Shown one piece after another: positions 19,799 to 27,867 of a stretch of 64,000 nucleotides of DNA. The stretch is from NCBI GenBank assembly GCA_024226315.1, contig JAAELT010000307.1:43365-107364 (forward strand). Direction: 5' to 3'. The notes under the pieces were generated by a model. It was not told the origin of the DNA, made no database searches, and was given only the letters and a program-made list of their open reading frames with translations. The stretch comes from a bacterium (GTDB lineage Bacteria; Acidobacteriota; Thermoanaerobaculia; Multivoradales; J023). Position 1 is the stretch's first letter. Each line of letters opens with the position of its first letter. The translations under genes were made by a program, and so were the position numbers.

Positions 19799-20212
19799 CC
19801 CGCCTTCGCCGCCGTCGAGAAAGCTGTGCATCGACATTGCGATCTCGGAAAAGGAAACGCGGACCTCCCGGTCGTTGGTGACCAGAGGAACTCGTAGCTG
19901 CTCGGCCAGGGCCACGAACTCGCAGTCGTAGGCGGAGCAGACCGAGCCCTCGACGTGCCTCAGCACATCTCGCGAGCTCACCAGATGCTCGCGGTCGTCG
20001 AACAGGACTTCGGCTTCTGCGACGATCTCACGCGCCCGCTCCGAGTCGAGGGTGCCGCGGCGCAGGAAGCCGGCGACGACGTTGCGGAACTCAGATCGCC
20101 ATAGCAACGGCGCATGCCAGTTGCTGTCCTTCATCAGCACCTCTTCCGCCCGCGGTGCCAGGTCACCGCCGATACAGAGATAGGCGACGACGTTCGTGTC
20201 GACGACGATCAA
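19781..20212 (-). CDS. vapC: VapC-like PIN domain toxin
   Basis: A 143-residue PIN nuclease. The start is taken as TTG at 20212, overlapping the antitoxin stop (TTGA), which places the first acidic residue at IVVDTNVV. The other PIN acids are Glu in RSEFRNV, Asp in SAYDCEFVALA and Asp in VTNDREV, so the Mg2+ site looks intact. PIN toxins usually cut tRNA or other RNA. It is coupled to vapB and converges with the symporter gene. Confidence 0.87.
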   Translation of the reverse strand: MIVVDTNVVAYLCIGGDLAPRAEEVLMKDSNWHAPLLWRSEFRNVVAGFLRRGTLDSERAREIVAEAEVLFDDREHLVSSRDVLRHVEGSVCSAYDCEFVALAEQLRVPLVTNDREVRVSFSEIAMSMHSFLDGGEGGSGAEP

Positions 20213-20448
20213 GCACGCCCCTGGTTCTTCAGGCCATCGAAGTCCTCTTGAGTGAGCCGTTCGTGACCGGACGGCCGGAGCCTCCGGATCCTTTCCAGAT
20301 AGGCCCGGGGATCGACCGGCTCGCTGCGGGCGATCGTCTCCAGTGCCGCGATGACCTCGCTGTTCAGGCTGCGATGATGCCGAGCCGCGCGCTCCTTGAG
20401 ACAGCGGTGGAGATCGTCGGGAATGTTCTTGAGGGTGATGGTCATCAT
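20209..20448 (-). CDS. vapB: FitA/VapB-like ribbon-helix-helix antitoxin
   Basis: About 79 residues from ATG 20448 (ATG 20445 is the alternative; an upstream ATG at 20484 would put the operator inside the coding region). The N-terminus MTITLKNIPDDLHRCLKERA then HHRSLNSEVIAALE is the ribbon-helix-helix DNA-binding fold of FitA-type antitoxins. The C-terminal tail (about residues 45-79) would wrap the toxin. The 4-base overlap with vapC and the palindrome just upstream fit an autoregulated type II toxin-antitoxin operon. Confidence 0.85.
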   Translation of the reverse strand: MMTITLKNIPDDLHRCLKERAARHHRSLNSEVIAALETIARSEPVDPRAYLERIRRLRPSGHERLTQEDFDGLKNQGRA

Positions 20449-20465
20449 GGGCAACGCCTCCGGCT

Positions 20466-20482
20466 GGTTCCAAAACGGAACC
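20466..20482. promoter_or_regulatory. vapB: palindromic operator of vapBC
   Basis: Perfect inverted repeat GGTTCC-AAAAC-GGAACC, 18 bases upstream of the chosen vapB start. Ribbon-helix-helix antitoxins bind such sites to repress their own operon. Confidence 0.55.
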
Positions 20483-20521
20483 ATAGCTCAGCCCACGGCC
20501 CGAGTCAAGACTCGAGCCGCG

Positions 20522-20701
20522 AGCCACAACGTCTACACCGAAGAGCAGCTCGGTTTCGTGACCCACTCACCGATGGCGTTCCCGGACTACGAGGACCTGG
20601 CGGAGCAGAGCCGCAGCTTCGCGCAACTCGCCGCCTACACCTCCTCCGGGCTGGTGATCGAGCACGCCGAGCAGAGCGAGCCAATCCTCGGCGAGGTCTA
20701 A
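20522..20701 (+). pseudogene. relic of an ADOP-type permease (MacB periplasmic domain fragment)
   Basis: About 59 codons whose translation contains FPDYEDLAEQSRSFAQLAAY followed by a Glu-Pro-x-x-Gly-Glu-Val end. This matches the periplasmic MacB domain of ADOP permeases, where 'sYPDYLDLREQNRSFsglAAY' is the usual wording. No start, membrane helix or remaining domains are present; the frame ends in a stop that overlaps the convergent subtilisin gene. It probably remains from a permease gene truncated when the vapBC or protease side was rearranged. Confidence 0.55.
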
Positions 20702-22668
20702 AACCCCAACAGCATGCCGAAGCTCCTCAGCATGCCGTGGGTCTTGACACTCGTGTCGTCGACCTCGAGCGTCCAGGTACCGACCGGGCTGGTCTTCAGC
20801 AGATCGGCCAACGCCGGCGCGTTGAGGGTGTCGTACTCCTTCCTGAGATCGACCAGCGCCCTGCCCTCGCGATCGTGAAGGGTGATCTTCTCGCCGCCCG
20901 GCGTCACCAAGCGCGCCACCAGGTTGCCGATCATCTCGTGCTCGATCTTGACCTGCACCTTGATCTTGCGAAGCGGCTTGTCCTCGGCCACCGCGAGCTC
21001 GATCGTGGCGGTCTTGCCCTTCTTGACCGGCACGTCCAGGAAGGCGGTGTGCCAGGAGGCGTACTTCGACGCCTTCGGCTTGGCTGACTTCACCGCCCGG
21101 GCGGTGTCGACCCGGCCGTAGCCGTAAAGCTTGCTGTGGCCGTTCTTGTCGTACTTGCCGCCCTTCTTGTCGATCTGGTCGCAGGAACCCTTGAGCAGCT
21201 CCTTGACCTCGTCCCAGCGCAGCTCCGGATTGCGGGCCAGAATCAGCGCCGCCACGCCGGCGACGCCGGGGCAGGCACTCGAGGTACCACCGAAAGAGTT
21301 GGTGTAGTTGCCGGCGGGGTCGCCCTGGAACTCGCGGCCCGGATTGTAGCCCTCGGCGCCCGAGCGGTCGGCGGTCCAGATGCCCGGTGTGCGGGTGGTG
21401 GGCCGGAAGTCGTTCGACGGGAAGGAGCACCAGATGGCGTCGCCGTAGTCGCTGTACTCACTGCGCTTGCCCTCGTCGTTGCAGGCCGCGACGGCGATGA
21501 CTTTCTCGTAGCTGGCGTAACCGTCGTTGTCGACGCTCTCGTTGCCGTTGCCGGCCGCCCACACGATCACGCAGCCCTTGCCGCCGCGGCCGTGCTCGAG
21601 GGCGAAGTCGATCGCCAGCTTGGTGGAGTCGGGCAGCGGCACGATGGCCTTGTGGCGCGAGTCGTTGGGATTGCGGAAGTGACCGTCCGGCGGTCCCCAG
21701 CTGCAGGAGATGACGTCGGCGCCGTTTTGCGCCGACCACACGAAAGCCTCCGCCTCGGCCTGCGAGCCCAGCCCCGAAACCAGGCGGATGGGCATCAGCT
21801 TGGCCTTTGGCGCGACGCCCGCGGCGCCGAACAGACCATCGCCGCAAGCGACGCCGGCACAGGCCGTACCGTGATGGTCGCCGGGGCCTGGGCTCGGGTC
21901 GTCGTTGCCCAGCGAGACATTGCGCGGCGCGACGATCTTACCGGCGCTCGAGAACTCCTCGTGCGCCATGTCGACGCCGTCGTCGACGACCGCGATCACC
22001 GTGCCCTTGCCCTCGGTCTCGGCCCAGGCCGCCACCACGTTGGCGTGCTCGTTGATGGACAATCGACCAATCTTGGCTTTCTGCAGGTGCCACTGCTGCG
22101 GGAAGGCGCCCATCTTGCGCATCTCCCGCACCAGCTCGGGGTGCACGCAGTCCACTCCCTCGTAGCCCATGATCTGCTCGGCGCCGTGGAAGACGTCGGT
22201 ACCGCAGCCTTCCGGCGAACGCACGAAGAAGCCGTTGCGGGCGTAGTCGACCTCGCGGATGATCTTGACGTTGTGGCTTCGAAGGGACTTCTTGCAGAAC
22301 GTGGTGGAACGGTCGTTCTCGAACTTGACGAAAAGGTTCTCGGTGTAGAGCACCGGCTGCTTGGAGCTGGCGTCGTGCAGCACCCGCCCGGCGAAGCGCA
22401 CGTCCTTCTCTTTCTTGAGAGCGCCGCGCACCTTGTCGCGCGCCGCGGCACGCCCGCGCGCGGCACGGACTTTGTAGACCTCGATGCCGTGCATCGGCAG
22501 CTGGAAGACCGACTCGACCTGGTCGAGAGCCTCGCGGGCGGCGCGCGAGTGCACGCTGGCGGCGACCTCGCGGTGACTGTGGGTGCGAACCACGACGTGA
22601 TCGTTACTGTAGACGAAGCGGTGAGCCTTGCCCTTCTTACCGCCGTAAGTGACCTTGAACGTCGCCAT
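20698..22668 (-). CDS. S8 family subtilisin-like serine protease with P-type C-terminal domain
   Basis: A 656-residue protease. Triad: Asp229 (IAVVDDGVD), His266 (DHHGTACAG), Ser463 (GTSSACPGVAG); oxyanion Asn374 (AAGNGN). A 190-residue N-terminal region holds a prodomain-like fold (about 103-185), and residues about 530-655 look like a P/Homo B domain of kexin-like enzymes (LVARLVTPGG; VGTWTLEVDDT). There is no signal peptide, so it acts inside the cell or leaves by another route. A divergent gene 72 bases away encodes a protein similar to the prodomain region. Confidence 0.9.
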   Translation of the reverse strand: MATFKVTYGGKKGKAHRFVYSNDHVVVRTHSHREVAASVHSRAAREALDQVESVFQLPMHGIEVYKVRAARGRAAARDKVRGALKKEKDVRFAGRVLHDASSKQPVLYTENLFVKFENDRSTTFCKKSLRSHNVKIIREVDYARNGFFVRSPEGCGTDVFHGAEQIMGYEGVDCVHPELVREMRKMGAFPQQWHLQKAKIGRLSINEHANVVAAWAETEGKGTVIAVVDDGVDMAHEEFSSAGKIVAPRNVSLGNDDPSPGPGDHHGTACAGVACGDGLFGAAGVAPKAKLMPIRLVSGLGSQAEAEAFVWSAQNGADVISCSWGPPDGHFRNPNDSRHKAIVPLPDSTKLAIDFALEHGRGGKGCVIVWAAGNGNESVDNDGYASYEKVIAVAACNDEGKRSEYSDYGDAIWCSFPSNDFRPTTRTPGIWTADRSGAEGYNPGREFQGDPAGNYTNSFGGTSSACPGVAGVAALILARNPELRWDEVKELLKGSCDQIDKKGGKYDKNGHSKLYGYGRVDTARAVKSAKPKASKYASWHTAFLDVPVKKGKTATIELAVAEDKPLRKIKVQVKIEHEMIGNLVARLVTPGGEKITLHDREGRALVDLRKEYDTLNAPALADLLKTSPVGTWTLEVDDTSVKTHGMLRSFGMLLGF

Positions 22669-22740
22669 CGTTCTCCTCCCGTTCCACGTTCGTGAGATGG
22701 GCTCAGGTGTGGGGACTCATCGTCATGCTAGCATCTTTCC

Positions 22741-23241
22741 ATGAGCCTTGATCCACTCGTCGCCCGATTCCCAGAGAGCCTTCGCGTCGGTACCGAGAAG
22801 GACGGCAGCTACACCCGCCAGGCGGATCATTTCGCTCTCCACGGCGAGCAACGCGGCGCGGCGGGCGCCCAGCCGATCGAGCGACTGGAGGCCGAAGACA
22901 TCACCATCTACCGCGACGGAGAGGGGCTCGAAGACGACAGCCTGACCCCCGAGACGGTGCGCGCCGTCTACACAATTTCCGAGGGCGGGCCGCTCGCCGT
23001 GCCCACCGGCGAGGTGTTTGTGCGCATGACCAAGGGTGTGTGCGCCAAGGACCGGGTGGAGGATCTCGAAGGCGCCGGCTACGAGGTGACCAAGACCCTC
23101 TTCTACGCCCCGAACGCCGCCTGGCTGCGCGCCACCTCTGGTGACGCCGCCGAGGCGCTCGAGGGCATCCCGAAGCTCGAGGCGCTGCCCGACGTCGCCA
23201 ACGTCGAGCCCCAGATGCTCACCGCGCGCGCGCTTCGCTGA
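22741..23241 (+). CDS. stand-alone protein resembling the subtilisin prodomain
   Basis: A 166-residue protein without signal peptide. Residues about 73-160 align by eye with residues about 105-182 of the divergent protease: VYT/LYT, EVFVRM/NLFVKF, a Cys-Lys stretch, YEVTKTLFYAPNAAWLRA versus VKIIREVDYARNGFFVR, and a closing DVANVEPQML versus GVDCVHPELV. This suggests a free propeptide that could inhibit, chaperone or compete for the protease. The N-terminal half (about 1-70) is unique. Two bases separate it from the transglutaminase-like gene. The function is inference. Confidence 0.7.
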   Translation: MSLDPLVARFPESLRVGTEKDGSYTRQADHFALHGEQRGAAGAQPIERLEAEDITIYRDGEGLEDDSLTPETVRAVYTISEGGPLAVPTGEVFVRMTKGVCAKDRVEDLEGAGYEVTKTLFYAPNAAWLRATSGDAAEALEGIPKLEALPDVANVEPQMLTARALR

Positions 23242-23243
23242 CT

Positions 23244-23945
23244 ATGAGCGATTCCCCGACCGTCCCGGTCGACGACCTCGAAGCCTGTCTGCGGCCCAGC
23301 CGCTTCATCGACTCAGGCGCGCCCGAGGTAATCGCCTACGCCCGGCGCGCCGTCGGCCACGCCGAGGACGAGGTCGAGCAGGCGCGCCGTCTCTACCTGG
23401 CGGTGCGCGACGACCTGCCCTACAACCCTTACATCACCGACCATCGCTGGCAGTCGTTCACCGCCAGCCGCACGCTGGCCAGCGGCCGCGGCTTCTGCGT
23501 CACCAAGGCCGCCGTGCTCGCCGCGGCGGCCCGGGCCCGGGGCATCCCGGCGCGGCTCGGCTTCGCCGACGTGCGCAACCACCTGACCTCGCCGCGGCTC
23601 CAGAAGCTCATGGGCGGCACCGACGTCTTCGCCTACCACGGCTACACCGATCTCCACTTGCGCGGCCGGTGGGTGAAGGCGACCCCGGCCTTCAACCTGA
23701 GCTTGTGCCAGCGGGCGAACATCCGGCCGCTGGAGTTCGACGGCGAGAACGACTCCATCTATCACCCCTTCGACGCGCTCGGCCGCCGGCACCTGGAGTA
23801 CATCCGATACCGCGGCGTCCACCTCGACATCCCGTTCGAGGAGATGATGACCTGCTTCGCTGAAATGTACGACCTCACCGCCGCGCGCATGGCGGTCGAG
23901 GCCGCGGGCGCCGAAGAGTTCGAGCGCGAAGTGACCACCACCTGA
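23244..23945 (+). CDS. transglutaminase-like cysteine protein
   Basis: A 233-residue protein with the transglutaminase-like fold. The Cys is in GRGFCVTKA near residue 91, the His in YHGYTDLHLRGRWVKATPAF near 133-140, and the acid is probably in the following strand. Such bacterial domains act as proteases, amidases or peptide ligases. No signal peptide. It starts two bases after the prodomain-like gene, so the two are probably one transcript with the protease in mirror orientation. Confidence 0.83.
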   Translation: MSDSPTVPVDDLEACLRPSRFIDSGAPEVIAYARRAVGHAEDEVEQARRLYLAVRDDLPYNPYITDHRWQSFTASRTLASGRGFCVTKAAVLAAAARARGIPARLGFADVRNHLTSPRLQKLMGGTDVFAYHGYTDLHLRGRWVKATPAFNLSLCQRANIRPLEFDGENDSIYHPFDALGRRHLEYIRYRGVHLDIPFEEMMTCFAEMYDLTAARMAVEAAGAEEFEREVTTT

Positions 23946-23988
23946 CAGGCTGTACGATTCGGGCCAGGCGGGCCGTATACTTACGTCC

Positions 23989-26421
23989 GTGGCCCCCCGT
24001 CTCGACTCCACCGACCGCACCCTCGACCTCGCCGTCGCCGACCTGCTCGACACCCAGCTGCTGCGCTCGCTCGGCTTCGCCGGTCGCGGCGGCTACGAGC
24101 GCATGTGGCTGGGCCAGGCGATTCACAGCCGCTACCAGGAGAAGGCACTCGAGGAGGACCCGACCTACCGCCGCGAGGTCGGCGTCAAGCACGCCTTCGT
24201 CCACCGCGGCTGGCAGGTGACCATCCACGGCCGCGTCGACGGTCTGCGGCGCGACGCCGAGGGCCGCCTGGTGGTGGAGGAGATCAAGTCGGTACGGCGA
24301 GGCGGTCAGTTGCCACCGGCCACCCGCGAGCTGTACGAGAAGCAGGCGGCACTCTACGCCTGGATGCTGCGCGACTCAGAGGACGCCCGTGACCAGGAGG
24401 TGCTGGTCGAGCTGATCCTGATCGAGATCGGTGGGGGCGCGCTGGAGCGCGAGACGGTCGAGCTCGATCTCGAGATCATCGAGAAGAGCATCCACCGGCG
24501 ACTGAACAGCCTGATCCGCTCCCACCACGCCCAGCGCAAGGCCCGGAAAAACCGCTATGCCGCCGCCGAGATCCTGGAGTTCCCGTACAGCGACAAGCGC
24601 GGCGGCCAGGACGAGATCATCGCCGCCACCGAGCTCGCGCTCGAGCAGAGCGAGCACCTGCTGATCGAGGCCCCGACCGGTATCGGCAAGACCGTGGCCA
24701 GTCTCTATCCGGCCATGCGCTACGCGCTGGCCAACGACAAGCGGGTTTTCGTGCTCACCGCCAAGACCCTGCAGCAGGACATGGCCACCGACGTGCTGAA
24801 GCTGCTCAATCAGGCCGGCGCGTATCGCTCCCTGCGCCTGCGGGCGAAGGCGAAGATGTGCGCCAACGACCAGGTGCTGTGCCACGAGGAATACTGCGAC
24901 TACGCCCGCGAGTACTACCTGAAGATGCAGAAGAGCGGCCTCACCCGGCGCCTGGTGCGCGAGCTCGAGACCCTGCTGCCCGACGACATCTTCGCCGCCG
25001 CTCGGCGCGAGGTAGTGTGCCCATTCGAGGTCTCACTCGAGCTCACCGGCCAGGCCCAGGCCACGGTGTGCGACTACAACTACGCTTTCAACCCCCACGT
25101 CGCCCTGTCGGACTTCTCCCCCGAGGCCGATCTGTCGAACACCATCCTGATCATCGACGAGGCCCACAACCTGGTCGACCGCGGCCGCGGCTACTACAGC
25201 CCGTCGCTGTCCTCGCAGGCCGCCCGCCGGGCGGGCGAGGCCGCGGCCACCGGTGGCGCGCCGATCCACGGCGAGCTCGCCGGCCTGTGCTTCGACATCG
25301 AGCGGTTGATCTACGAGACGGTGTCGGACGCCCAACCCCCCGGCGACCCCGACCGCTGGGCGCTCGAGCAGGCCCTGCCCGAGGAGGATCTCTGGCACCT
25401 GCGTCACCGGCTCGATCGCGGTTTCGTCGACTACCTGGAGTACCGTCGCGAGACCCGCACGCTGACCGCCAACGACGAGTTCGTGGAGCTCTACTTCGAC
25501 TTCCTCAAGTTCCTGAACGCCCTGGTGCTCTCAGACGACGCCTTCAGCCACTACCTGGAGCGCTCGGGAGGCGACTACATCCTGCGCATTCTGTGCAAGG
25601 ACCCGAGTCGCTTCCTGGGCGGCGTGATCAACCGCTGTCACTCGGTGCTCTGCCTCTCGGCCACCCTCTCGCCGCACGAGTTCTACCGCGACCTGCTGGG
25701 GTTCGACCCCGAGCGCACCGTGCCGCTGCACGTCGCCAACCCCTTCCCCGTAGAGAACCGCCGCGTGGTCATCGACTCGAGCGTCGCCACCACCTGGCGC
25801 GAGCGCCCCGAGAACTACCCGCGCATCGCCAAGCGCCTCGCCGAGTTTGCCGACGCCGTGCCCGGCAACACCCTGGCGCTCTTCCCCAGCTACGCCTTCC
25901 TCTCGGAGGTCGCCGGCATGCTGACCACCGCCAAGAAGCGCGTGCTTGTCCAGAACCGCACCGACGGCGACCACCAGCGTCAGGACATCCTCGACACCCT
26001 GCGCGGCGCCATCTTCGGCGACGTGCTGCTGCTCGCCGTCGCCGGCGGCGTCTTCGCCGAGGGCGTCGACTACCCCGGCGACGTGCTCAAGGCGGTCGCC
26101 GTCGTCGGCCCCTGCCTGCCCGCCGTCACCCTCGAGCAGCAGCTCCTCCAGGGCTACTACGACGAGCGCTTCGAGCGTGGCTTCGAGTACGCTTTCGTCG
26201 TCCCCGGCATGACCCGCGTCGTCCAGGCCGCCGGCCGCCTGATCCGCTCCGCCGAGGACACCGGCGTTATCGCCCTGTTCGACAAGCGCTTCCTCTGGCG
26301 CACCTACCGTCAGCACCTGCCGGAGGACTGGACGCCCGAGGGCGGCATCCGCAAGCTGGCCGGGAACCCGGACGAGGCGGCGAAAGCGTTTTTCGAGATC
26401 GCGGAAACGCGGGCGGGTTGA
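23989..26421 (+). CDS. XPD/DinG-type Fe-S helicase fused to an N-terminal PD-(D/E)XK nuclease-like domain
   Basis: An 810-residue protein starting at GTG. Residues 1-180 look like a RecB/Cas4-type nuclease: GRVDG (Asp84), then VVEEIK (Glu98, Lys100) and a later QAALYAWML helix. The helicase has Walker A APTGIGKT (228-235), four Fe-S cysteines (291, 298, 303, 344), DEAH (390-393) and the late motif QAAGRLIRS. DinG-like enzymes move 5'-3' and unwind forks, D-loops or R-loops. Fusion of nuclease and helicase suggests DNA repair or foreign-DNA processing. The gene ends 69 bases before the cassette array. Confidence 0.88.
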   Translation: MAPRLDSTDRTLDLAVADLLDTQLLRSLGFAGRGGYERMWLGQAIHSRYQEKALEEDPTYRREVGVKHAFVHRGWQVTIHGRVDGLRRDAEGRLVVEEIKSVRRGGQLPPATRELYEKQAALYAWMLRDSEDARDQEVLVELILIEIGGGALERETVELDLEIIEKSIHRRLNSLIRSHHAQRKARKNRYAAAEILEFPYSDKRGGQDEIIAATELALEQSEHLLIEAPTGIGKTVASLYPAMRYALANDKRVFVLTAKTLQQDMATDVLKLLNQAGAYRSLRLRAKAKMCANDQVLCHEEYCDYAREYYLKMQKSGLTRRLVRELETLLPDDIFAAARREVVCPFEVSLELTGQAQATVCDYNYAFNPHVALSDFSPEADLSNTILIIDEAHNLVDRGRGYYSPSLSSQAARRAGEAAATGGAPIHGELAGLCFDIERLIYETVSDAQPPGDPDRWALEQALPEEDLWHLRHRLDRGFVDYLEYRRETRTLTANDEFVELYFDFLKFLNALVLSDDAFSHYLERSGGDYILRILCKDPSRFLGGVINRCHSVLCLSATLSPHEFYRDLLGFDPERTVPLHVANPFPVENRRVVIDSSVATTWRERPENYPRIAKRLAEFADAVPGNTLALFPSYAFLSEVAGMLTTAKKRVLVQNRTDGDHQRQDILDTLRGAIFGDVLLLAVAGGVFAEGVDYPGDVLKAVAVVGPCLPAVTLEQQLLQGYYDERFERGFEYAFVVPGMTRVVQAAGRLIRSAEDTGVIALFDKRFLWRTYRQHLPEDWTPEGGIRKLAGNPDEAAKAFFEIAETRAG

Positions 26422-26489
26422 GGCTGGGACTCTTTCCGGAGTCAGAGCGTCGAGTTCAAGCTCGCCGATTCGGCCCTCAGCTTTCTATT

Positions 26490-26554
26490 GTACGAACGGC
26501 TAAACCACGCAGCGGCTGAGCGAAGCGAAGTCACGCTGCCGTGGTTTGTTATGC
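26490..26554 (-). repeat. attC site, last site of the array
   Basis: Read on the - strand: core GCATAAC, then AAACCACGGCAGCG, a variable loop, the inverse CGCTGCGTGGTTT, and a degenerate terminal core GTTCGTAC. The arms pair over about 14 bases. It follows the 26560 gene's stop by 5 bases. The decayed terminal core suits the outer end of an array. Confidence 0.72.
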
Positions 26555-26559
26555 GTCTT

Positions 26560-27222
26560 TCAGCCACGATAGCCAGTTCCGGGTGTCCTAGGTTCAAACT
26601 CGTCACAGAAGTAGGTCTCCTGCACCATCTCCTCGTATCTGTCGTGCACCCCCCAGAAGTCGCTTTTCGACTTAACTCGCAGGTACTCAGTCTTGAGATT
26701 CCGAAAGCACATCATCGAGCCAAAAAGCCCGTGTCCATAGGGACTATAGTCAGAATAGAGACAGTTGATACACGCCCGCATGCATGTTCCGCTTGGCAGC
26801 TGCTTCTGGATCTCCAAGAGTTCATCTTCGAAATCTTCGAACCAGCCAGTCGCGCCCGATCCTGAGACGACAAGGTCCTCATACTGGAGCGTGACTGCCA
26901 GGTTCTCGCGGTCCATACCGCCTTCCGGGAGCGGATCGCCGAGCTCGAGACGTACATCTAGCACAGCCTCGTCCCGTTTTCCGTCTGCGACTATCTGGAT
27001 CGGCATGCGCCACGCCAGACAGCAGGAACAGAGGCCCACATTGCTCAGCCGAAAACGATCCCGGGCTCGACTCCCGAGTGGGGCCTCGGGCTCTAGGCCG
27101 TCAAAGTCTTCTCCGACGAAACACGAGTCTGAGATTCGGGCACGTAGCACGGTCCCGTCATTCTCGATCGTTATCGGCATAGAACCAAGTCGGTCTTCGT
27201 ATGTCCCTGAATATCTGTTCAT
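26560..27222 (-). CDS. cassette gene: uncharacterised Cys-rich protein (resembles DUF6304)
   Basis: A 220-residue soluble protein. I recognise the look of DUF6304-type proteins from the segments GTYEDRLGSMPITIENDGTVLRA, LCSCCLAWRMP and SDYSPYGHGLFGSMMCFR, but this is memory, not a search. Two cysteine groups (LCSCC; CMRACINC) could bind metal. It lies between two attC-like sites, begins 25 bases after the terminal core of the 27248-27352 site and ends 5 bases before the next. Base composition is lower in GC than the chromosome around it. Function unknown; single-gene defence or immunity roles are possible for cassette genes. Confidence 0.78.
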   Translation of the reverse strand: MNRYSGTYEDRLGSMPITIENDGTVLRARISDSCFVGEDFDGLEPEAPLGSRARDRFRLSNVGLCSCCLAWRMPIQIVADGKRDEAVLDVRLELGDPLPEGGMDRENLAVTLQYEDLVVSGSGATGWFEDFEDELLEIQKQLPSGTCMRACINCLYSDYSPYGHGLFGSMMCFRNLKTEYLRVKSKSDFWGVHDRYEEMVQETYFCDEFEPRTPGTGYRG

Positions 27223-27247
27223 CTACTGTGCTTCACCTTGGACCAAC

Positions 27248-27352
27248 GCATAATGTTCGGCTAACCTGCGGCCGTGCGGAGGCGAGCGGCTTGCCCCGCA
27301 AGCCGCTCGCCGCGTGCCGTAGCCGGCTGGCAGGTTCAGCCGGTAGTTAGAC
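27248..27352 (-). repeat. attC site (105 bp)
   Basis: On the - strand: GTCTAAC core, TACCGGCTGAACCTGC, a long hairpin-forming middle (GCGAGCGGCTTG/CAAGCCGCTCGC), then GCAGGTTAGCCGAAC and terminal core ATTATGC. Arms are complementary with the single mismatches usual for attC. It starts 3 bases after the stop of the 27356 gene. Confidence 0.82.
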
Positions 27353-27355
27353 ATC

Positions 27356-27799
27356 CTATCGCAATTCACCGTCGTGGATTGTCCATTCGAGCACCCGGTG
27401 CTTGAGTTGGGCGAACTCCCACAGGAGATTGGCGAGTCGGTCCAGGCCCCCAGGATCCACGAGTAGGCAGAACTCGGTGATCTCCTGGTCAGGCGAGGCC
27501 TGGTTGTTGTTGAATCGCAGTTCAACCGCGCACCGACCTCGCGGAGAGATCTGGTAAACCTTGAATCGGAAATAGAACGCGAAGCGATCAGCGGGCTGCT
27601 CGGAGCCAAGCTCCCACAGGAAGACGTTGACGTCTGGTTGGGGGAAACCCGCGAGGCCGTTTGCCGCCCTCTTGAGGTCTTCCGCGTTGGCGTAGATTTC
27701 GAGCTCGCCACTTTGCCGTCCGTTGGATGCAGCCACGATCAAGTTGACGTGGTACGGCTCCTCATATGGTTCGCGGGCAATCCGCAGGTATGCTGCCAT
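27356..27799 (-). CDS. cassette gene: uncharacterised 147-residue protein
   Basis: A 147-residue protein with no domain I recognise. It is predicted to be a mixed alpha/beta soluble protein, with several strands (HVNLIVAAS; DRFAFYFRFKVYQI; CAVELRFNN) and a C-terminal helix (LDRLANLLWEFAQL). No signal peptide. The ATG comes 8 bases after the GTTAGAC core of the preceding attC and the stop lies just before the next attC, so it is a single-gene cassette. No ribosome site stands out, which is common in cassettes. Confidence 0.72.
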   Translation of the reverse strand: MAAYLRIAREPYEEPYHVNLIVAASNGRQSGELEIYANAEDLKRAANGLAGFPQPDVNVFLWELGSEQPADRFAFYFRFKVYQISPRGRCAVELRFNNNQASPDQEITEFCLLVDPGGLDRLANLLWEFAQLKHRVLEWTIHDGELR

Positions 27800-27807
27800 C
27801 TTCGTAT

Positions 27808-27867
27808 GTCTAACGGTTAGGTTTGAGCCGCAGGTCGAAGGCCCGGCGGCTCCAAACCGTGTTAGCT
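27808..27867 (-). repeat. attC site (60 bp), canonical
   Basis: On the - strand: AGCTAAC core, ACGGTTTGGAGCCGCC, a short loop, GGCTCAAACCTAACC and terminal core GTTAGAC, which fits GTTRRRY exactly. The stop codon TAA of the 27862 gene is embedded in the first core (GCTAAC), a classic cassette feature. The site has the short length of class 1-type attC sites. Confidence 0.88.
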
